Positions 60,140 to 64,000 of a stretch of 64,000 nt of DNA are shown here, in pieces (the first letter of the stretch is position 1; every line of letters begins with the position of its first letter). Origin of the DNA: Christiangramia lutea (GTDB lineage Bacteria > Bacteroidota > Bacteroidia > Flavobacteriales > Flavobacteriaceae); NCBI RefSeq assembly GCF_022489035.1, contig NZ_JAKVTV010000006.1, forward strand, positions 62,001 to 126,000. The letters are read 5' to 3'. Below the pieces are notes generated by a model. It did not search any database. It saw nothing but the letters and a program-made list of their open reading frames with translations, and was not told the DNA's origin. The position numbers and the translations under genes were made by a program.

Positions 60140-60576
60140 AAAGGAGATACCGGGTTTTTGCAATAGGATTACTGGTCCTTATGCTTGCGGCGATAAGGTT
60201 TTTTGAGCAGGAAATATTTTATGATCCTCTAATCGTTTTTTTTAAGTCAGATTACCTGCTTGGGATCATTCCACCTATGGATATGGCAAAGCTAATGTTT
60301 AATCTTACACTAAGGTTTTCTCTGAACTCCATTATCTCGCTGACTATTATTTATTTAGGTTTCAGGGACCTCAATATCCTGAAGTTTTCAGCGATTCTCT
60401 ATGTGATTCTGTATGTTCTAACTACTGCGGCATTTATTTTTCTAATACTGAATATAGAGAGAGAGCATTATCTAGCTTTGTTTTATGTGAGACGCTTTCT
60501 AATTCATCCTTTATTTCTACTTATTCTGTTGCCTGCATTTTATTATTACCGAATAAGAGAATCAGGTAGATCATAA
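60124..60576 (+). CDS. Exosortase F system-associated membrane protein
   Basis: A 150-residue protein with about four hydrophobic segments (10-24, about 55-80, 85-110 and 125-143). It matches in size, topology and position the small protein found next to xrtF in Flavobacteriia. FEQEIFYDPLIVFFKSDYL (about 21-39) is the characteristic N-terminal stretch. It starts within the end of xrtF (16-base overlap), so the two are translated together. Its job in the exosortase system is not known. Confidence 0.82.
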   Translation: MEKKVKRRYRVFAIGLLVLMLAAIRFFEQEIFYDPLIVFFKSDYLLGIIPPMDMAKLMFNLTLRFSLNSIISLTIIYLGFRDLNILKFSAILYVILYVLTTAAFIFLILNIEREHYLALFYVRRFLIHPLFLLILLPAFYYYRIRESGRS

Positions 60577-60581
60577 AACAA

Positions 60582-61529
60582 CTATACTTCCATTTTATCC
60601 TTGTTTTGCTTTAACCAGTTTCTGAAGTTTAGCAGTTCCGGATTTAGTTTTCTGCTGGTATTAATGTCTCTAATGGTACAGAAATATTCTTCTTCTTCAG
60701 CCTTGAACTGAAACATATTTCCTAAATCATCGGAGCCCTGAAAATCAAAACTTCGGAAAACTTCTGGCGAAACAGCATTATATTTAATATTCCTGCCATA
60801 AACTTCAGAAAAGATCTCAGCCATTTCCTTACCGGTGAGATGTTCGCCGGCAATAGCCACAATTTTATTCTTATAAGTGTCTCCGGCTTTAAAGATTCCG
60901 TAGGCACATTTTCCGATATCTTCCGCAGCAATACCAGGTAATTGCTTATTGTCCATGGGAAAAGTGATCGCCAGTTCACCATCTTCTCCTTTTTGAGGAG
61001 CCATGCCGAAATTGATAAAATTATCCCAGTAAAAGGAAGTGAACAATAAGGTGTAGGGAACACCGCTTTCAGAAAAATATTCATCTGCTTCACCCTTGGC
61101 ATCGAAATGCGGGACTTTGTATTTTTCCATTAGGGTGGGCATTCGATCGTCGTCGAGCGGAATCCACTTTCTGGTATCTTCAAGGGTAGACCAGATTACA
61201 TGCTGGAGTCCGGCCTCTTTTCCTGCCTGAGCCATGTTTTTTGCCTGCTGCATTTCCTTTTCCGGGGAGAAATGTTCCCAGAAATTCGTAACACAATATG
61301 CGCCATAAGCCCCTTTAAAGGCATTGATGACGCTCTCTTTATCATCTATATCAGCCTGAACTACCTCGGCCCCCATTTCCTTTAATTTTCCAGCTTTATC
61401 TGAATCTGGGTTTCTGGTGATAGCTCTGGCTTTGAATTCCCCTTCAGGATCGTTTAATATCGCTCTGGCCAAACCACCACCCTGTGCTCCGGTTGCCCCA
61501 ACAATGGCAATAACTTTTTTATTTTCCAT
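60582..61529 (-). CDS. NmrA-family NAD(P)-binding protein
   Basis: A 315-residue Rossmann-fold protein of the atypical short-chain dehydrogenase NmrA/HSCARG group. The dinucleotide motif is AIVGATGAQGGGLARAI (8-24). NPDSDKA (about 41-47) could contact the NADP phosphate. The YxxxK catalytic pair of true dehydrogenases is not in its usual place, so it is more likely a redox sensor or a quinone-reductase-like protein than a classical SDR. It is a single gene, converging on the xrtF partner with five bases between stops. The substrate is unknown. Confidence 0.85.
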   Translation of the reverse strand: MENKKVIAIVGATGAQGGGLARAILNDPEGEFKARAITRNPDSDKAGKLKEMGAEVVQADIDDKESVINAFKGAYGAYCVTNFWEHFSPEKEMQQAKNMAQAGKEAGLQHVIWSTLEDTRKWIPLDDDRMPTLMEKYKVPHFDAKGEADEYFSESGVPYTLLFTSFYWDNFINFGMAPQKGEDGELAITFPMDNKQLPGIAAEDIGKCAYGIFKAGDTYKNKIVAIAGEHLTGKEMAEIFSEVYGRNIKYNAVSPEVFRSFDFQGSDDLGNMFQFKAEEEEYFCTIRDINTSRKLNPELLNFRNWLKQNKDKMEV

Positions 61530-61751
61530 AATGAAATTTTAAATTATTGATATTCATTTATTTAACCACCTTAAAGTTAAGGGTTTAGGTGTAAAATCTT
61601 TTTTGAAATAACTGAAATTTTCAGGCTTGAATTCAAATAAAATTGAAAGCCTATTCCCAAAAACTGAAATCGAATGATTTGATATTAGCCTAATTTTACG
61701 ATTCTTAAAAAGGGTTCAATTGGCGAAAACCTCCAATATTTAAAAAAAATG

Positions 61752-61759
61752 TATTTTTG
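61752..61759 (+). promoter_or_regulatory. -7 promoter box of HYC_CC_PP gene
   Basis: TATTTTTG is a perfect TAnnTTTG box ending six bases before the GTG start at 61766, which would leave almost no 5' leader. Confidence 0.45.
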
Positions 61760-61765
61760 TAGGCA

Positions 61766-62158
61766 GTGAAAAAAGCCTTTCAACATATAGTTTCTATAAG
61801 CATGGCCTTTATGCTAATGTTTTCTACCATGTCTTTCACGGTAGACAAACATTTTTGTGGAGATCATCTTGTAGATAAGGCGGTGTTCTCTAAAGCCAAA
61901 ACTTGCGGAATGCAAATGACCTCTGGTGAAGAAGATCACTGCTGTACTAACGAAAAGATACAGGTGCAAGGTCAGGATGAATTGAAGATCTCATTTGATT
62001 CTATAGATTTTCAAAAACAATTTTTTATCACCACGTTTACTTTCACCTACTTAAACCTTTTCGAAAGTTTACCAAAGCAGATCATTCCTTTTAAGGATTA
62101 CTCTCCACCCTTACTGGTCACAGATATACATCTGGTAGACCAGGTATTTTTAATCTGA
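61766..62158 (+). CDS. HYC_CC_PP family protein, metal-efflux associated
   Basis: A 130-residue protein of the HYC_CC_PP family, named for its motifs; here they read KHFCG (28-32), HCC near 58-60 and YSPPLL. An N-terminal hydrophobic segment (about 8-27) acts as a signal or anchor. The cysteine and His clusters suggest metal binding in the periplasm. These genes typically sit directly before heavy-metal RND efflux genes, as here (CusA/CzcA-type gene 86 bases later). The start is GTG. A metal-chaperone or sensor role is inference. Confidence 0.85.
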   Translation: MKKAFQHIVSISMAFMLMFSTMSFTVDKHFCGDHLVDKAVFSKAKTCGMQMTSGEEDHCCTNEKIQVQGQDELKISFDSIDFQKQFFITTFTFTYLNLFESLPKQIIPFKDYSPPLLVTDIHLVDQVFLI

Positions 62159-62160
62159 TT

Positions 62161-62233
62161 TTAGAATTAGTTCTCAAACCACTCATTTTCATGTAGTGGC
62201 ATCCCGTGTTGTGCGCAGGATCTCTAATTCTAA
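62161..62233 (+). ncRNA. Possible structured RNA (three-way junction) in efflux operon
   Basis: Between the HYC_CC_PP stop and the pump start, TTAGAATTAG (62161-62170) is perfectly complementary to CTAATTCTAA (62224-62233). Inside lie a second stem, CCACT/AGTGG (62179-62183 and 62195-62199), and a weaker one, ATCC/GGAT. This could be a cis-regulatory leader, an RNA processing site or chance. I recognise no known riboswitch. Confidence 0.35.
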
Positions 62234-62244
62234 ATCATCAGATA

Positions 62245-64000
62245 ATGCTAAACAGAAGCATAAAATATTTAATCGAAAACAAGCTTATCGCGTTTATTCT
62301 CCTGGTCATTCTTATTGGCTGGGGAATTATGACGTCTCCATTTAATTGGGATACGGGTTTGTTGCCCAATGATCCCGTAGCCGTTGACGCCATCCCCGAT
62401 ATTGGTGAAAATCAGCAGATCATCTTTACCGAATGGGCCGGGCGTTCACCTCAGGATATCGAGGACCAGATCACCTATCCTTTAACCACCAGTTTACTTG
62501 GAATTCCCGGGGTGAAGACCATCAGAAGCTCTTCTATGTTTGGTTTTTCCAGTATCTACCTCATTTTTGAGGAAGATGTTGAGTTTTACTGGAGTCGGAG
62601 CAGGATCCTAGAAAAACTGAATTCCTTACCTGAAAACCTTTTACCGGAAGGAGTAAATCCTTCTTTGGGGCCAGATGCCACCGGTTTGGGACAGATCTTC
62701 TGGTATACCCTGGAAGGTCGCGATAAGGACGGAAATGTTACCGGTGGCTGGGACCTCCAGGAACTGCGAAGTGTTCAGGATTATTATGTGAAATATGCCC
62801 TTTCCGGAGCCGGTGGCGTTTCAGAAGTTGCCAGTATTGGCGGATATGTTCAGGAATACCAGGTTGATGTGAAGCCAGAATTAATGCGTCAGTATGATAT
62901 TAGCCTGGATCAGGTAGTTATGGCTGTAAAGCAGAGCAATCGTGAGATCGGTGCCCAGACCCTGGAGATTAACCAGGCCGAATACTTGGTGCGCGGCCTG
63001 GGTTATGTGAAATCTATTGAAGATATTGAGAATGCTGTAGTTTTTTCAGAAGATTACGCATCTATCAGGATCAAAGATATCGCCAATGTTTCCATGGGTC
63101 CTGCTTCCCGCCGTGGAATCCTGGATAAGGAGGGAGCCGAGGTTGTTGGAGGTGTAGTGGTTGCCCGCTACGGTGCCAATCCCATGGAAGTGATCAATAA
63201 TGTAAAGGCTGAAATTAAAGAAATAAGTTCAGGTCTGCCCGCGAAAACTCTGAAGGATGGGACAGAATCTCAATTAACAATAGTACCTTTTTATGATAGA
63301 ACCGAACTGATCCAGGAAACTTTGGGAACCTTGAATGAGGCGCTTACCATGGAGATCCTCATCACTATCCTGGTGATCGTCATAATGGTTTTTAATCTTC
63401 GCGCCTCCATCCTTATTTCTGGTTTATTACCGGTGGCAGTGTTGATGGTCTTTATAACCATGAAGATCTTTGGAGTGACGGCAAATATCGTTGCATTGTC
63501 TGGTATCGCGATTGCCATTGGGACGATGGTGGATATGGGAATCATCCTTTGTGAAAATATCATTCGTCATCTTGATATGAAAGACGACCGACCCGTTAAC
63601 CAGATCGTTTATGAGGCTACCGCAGAAGTTTCAGGGGCTATCCTAACGGCTGTTCTAACCACCATAATTAGTTTTATTCCTGTATTTACGATGGTGGGAG
63701 CTGAAGGTAAATTATTCAGGCCCCTTGCCTTTACTAAAACAATGGCGCTTGCTGCTTCGATCCTGGTGGCTCTATTTCTAATTCCGCCAATTGCAGCTAT
63801 ACTTTTCAAAAAAAGGAATTATAGAAGCAGATTCACATATATTTTTCCGGTTTTTCTGATACTTGGTGGGATCCTGGCAGTCCTTTTCAGCTATTGGATC
63901 GGTTTGGCCCTCCTAGGCTTCGGAATTATTAATTTATTGTTGAAACTTGAAAAGATGGATGAAGGCCGGGCAAAATTATTTAAGATCGGGCTAACGGTGA
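62245..64000 (+). CDS. CusA/CzcA-type heavy-metal RND efflux pump, 3' partial
   Basis: ATG at 62245, open through the window end (585 codons seen; full proteins exceed 1000). The inner-membrane pump of a tripartite heavy-metal exporter, driven by protons. N-terminal helix (about 12-30), then TYPLTTSLLGIPGVKTIRSS (about 81-100) and GPDATGLGQIFWYTLEG (about 145-161). These are typical of the Cu/Ag and Co/Zn/Cd HME-RND group. The fourth-helix motif GTMVDMGIILCEN (about 425-437) carries the proton-relay Asp. The preceding HYC_CC_PP gene supports metal efflux. Adaptor and outer-membrane genes would be expected beyond the window. Which metal is exported cannot be decided. Confidence 0.93.
   Translation, partial: MLNRSIKYLIENKLIAFILLVILIGWGIMTSPFNWDTGLLPNDPVAVDAIPDIGENQQIIFTEWAGRSPQDIEDQITYPLTTSLLGIPGVKTIRSSSMFGFSSIYLIFEEDVEFYWSRSRILEKLNSLPENLLPEGVNPSLGPDATGLGQIFWYTLEGRDKDGNVTGGWDLQELRSVQDYYVKYALSGAGGVSEVASIGGYVQEYQVDVKPELMRQYDISLDQVVMAVKQSNREIGAQTLEINQAEYLVRGLGYVKSIEDIENAVVFSEDYASIRIKDIANVSMGPASRRGILDKEGAEVVGGVVVARYGANPMEVINNVKAEIKEISSGLPAKTLKDGTESQLTIVPFYDRTELIQETLGTLNEALTMEILITILVIVIMVFNLRASILISGLLPVAVLMVFITMKIFGVTANIVALSGIAIAIGTMVDMGIILCENIIRHLDMKDDRPVNQIVYEATAEVSGAILTAVLTTIISFIPVFTMVGAEGKLFRPLAFTKTMALAASILVALFLIPPIAAILFKKRNYRSRFTYIFPVFLILGGILAVLFSYWIGLALLGFGIINLLLKLEKMDEGRAKLFKIGLTV

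Noticed and set aside
1-64000. CRISPR arrays, insertion sequences, prophage genes, toxin-antitoxin or defence operons
   Set aside because: No spaced direct repeats, transposase, integrase or phage structural proteins, and no paired toxin-antitoxin frames, were found by reading either strand.

Overview
The window is an ordinary chromosomal segment of a member of the Bacteroidota, most likely a marine Flavobacteriaceae of the Gramella/Christiangramia type. This is inferred from the gene set: cbb3 oxidase assembly genes, a hybrid two-component-like regulator with a beta-propeller sensor, degradative-type HMG-CoA reductase with a GYDIA-family GHMP kinase, an exosortase F pair, an HYC_CC_PP protein beside a heavy-metal RND pump, and the purH-mreBCD-mrdA-rodA order. 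Promoters of the TTTG-N(19-21)-TAnnTTTG type, used by flavobacterial sigma-A, can be read in front of several genes. I see no rRNA, insertion sequence, prophage, integrase, CRISPR array or defence island. The only RNA gene I am sure of is a tRNA-Phe.

Layout. 1-2530: end of a cbb3 cytochrome oxidase maturation operon (ccoG, ccoH-like, SafE-like, a 45-aa membrane protein). 2831-6691: a large hybrid regulator whose phosphoacceptor His and Asp are both replaced. 6762-14743 (minus): an alpha-glucan operon (glgE, maltokinase, glgB, GH31 glucosidase) with no trehalose synthase in sight. 14967-15953: a lipoprotein with cupredoxin-like copper-ligand spacing. 16130-19986: glycerol catabolism (glpD, glpK, glpF). 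19999-24987: a cytochrome c lipoprotein, a SpoU RNA methyltransferase, an unrecognised conserved 486-aa protein, a VOC protein and a SulP transporter. 25235-27504: the GTPases era and der.

28210-36017: tRNA-Phe, then a co-directional run coaX, outer-membrane-type protein, TPR protein, lptC, 63-aa membrane protein, CNNM/CorC-like protein and PpiD-like chaperone. Most of these act on the envelope. 36069-38308 (minus): mevalonate genes. 38493-42927: DPP IV, a POT peptide transporter and a thioredoxin-like protein, which together suggest extracytoplasmic peptide use. 42939-47817 (minus): comEC, an NlpC/P60 lipoprotein, lpxB, a small membrane protein and surE. 47945-50119: tail-specific protease. 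50255-57308 (minus): purH and the cell-elongation operon mreB-mreC-mreD-mrdA-rodA. 57454-61529: an ABC permease, a 31-aa membrane peptide in its own promoter-terminator unit, a GAF protein divergent from the xrtF pair, and an NmrA-like protein. 61766-64000: HYC_CC_PP protein and the start of a CusA/CzcA pump that runs off the end, with a possible structured RNA between them.

I did not find a wholly new multi-gene system. The items most worth a second look are the pseudo-hybrid regulator (2831-6691), the cupredoxin-like lipoprotein (14967-15953), the tiny-gene unit at 58791-59020, the exosortase F pair without a visible substrate, and the possible three-way junction at 62161-62233. Start codons were moved from the longest frame where a promoter box, signal peptide or family start argued for it; each case is noted in its entry.
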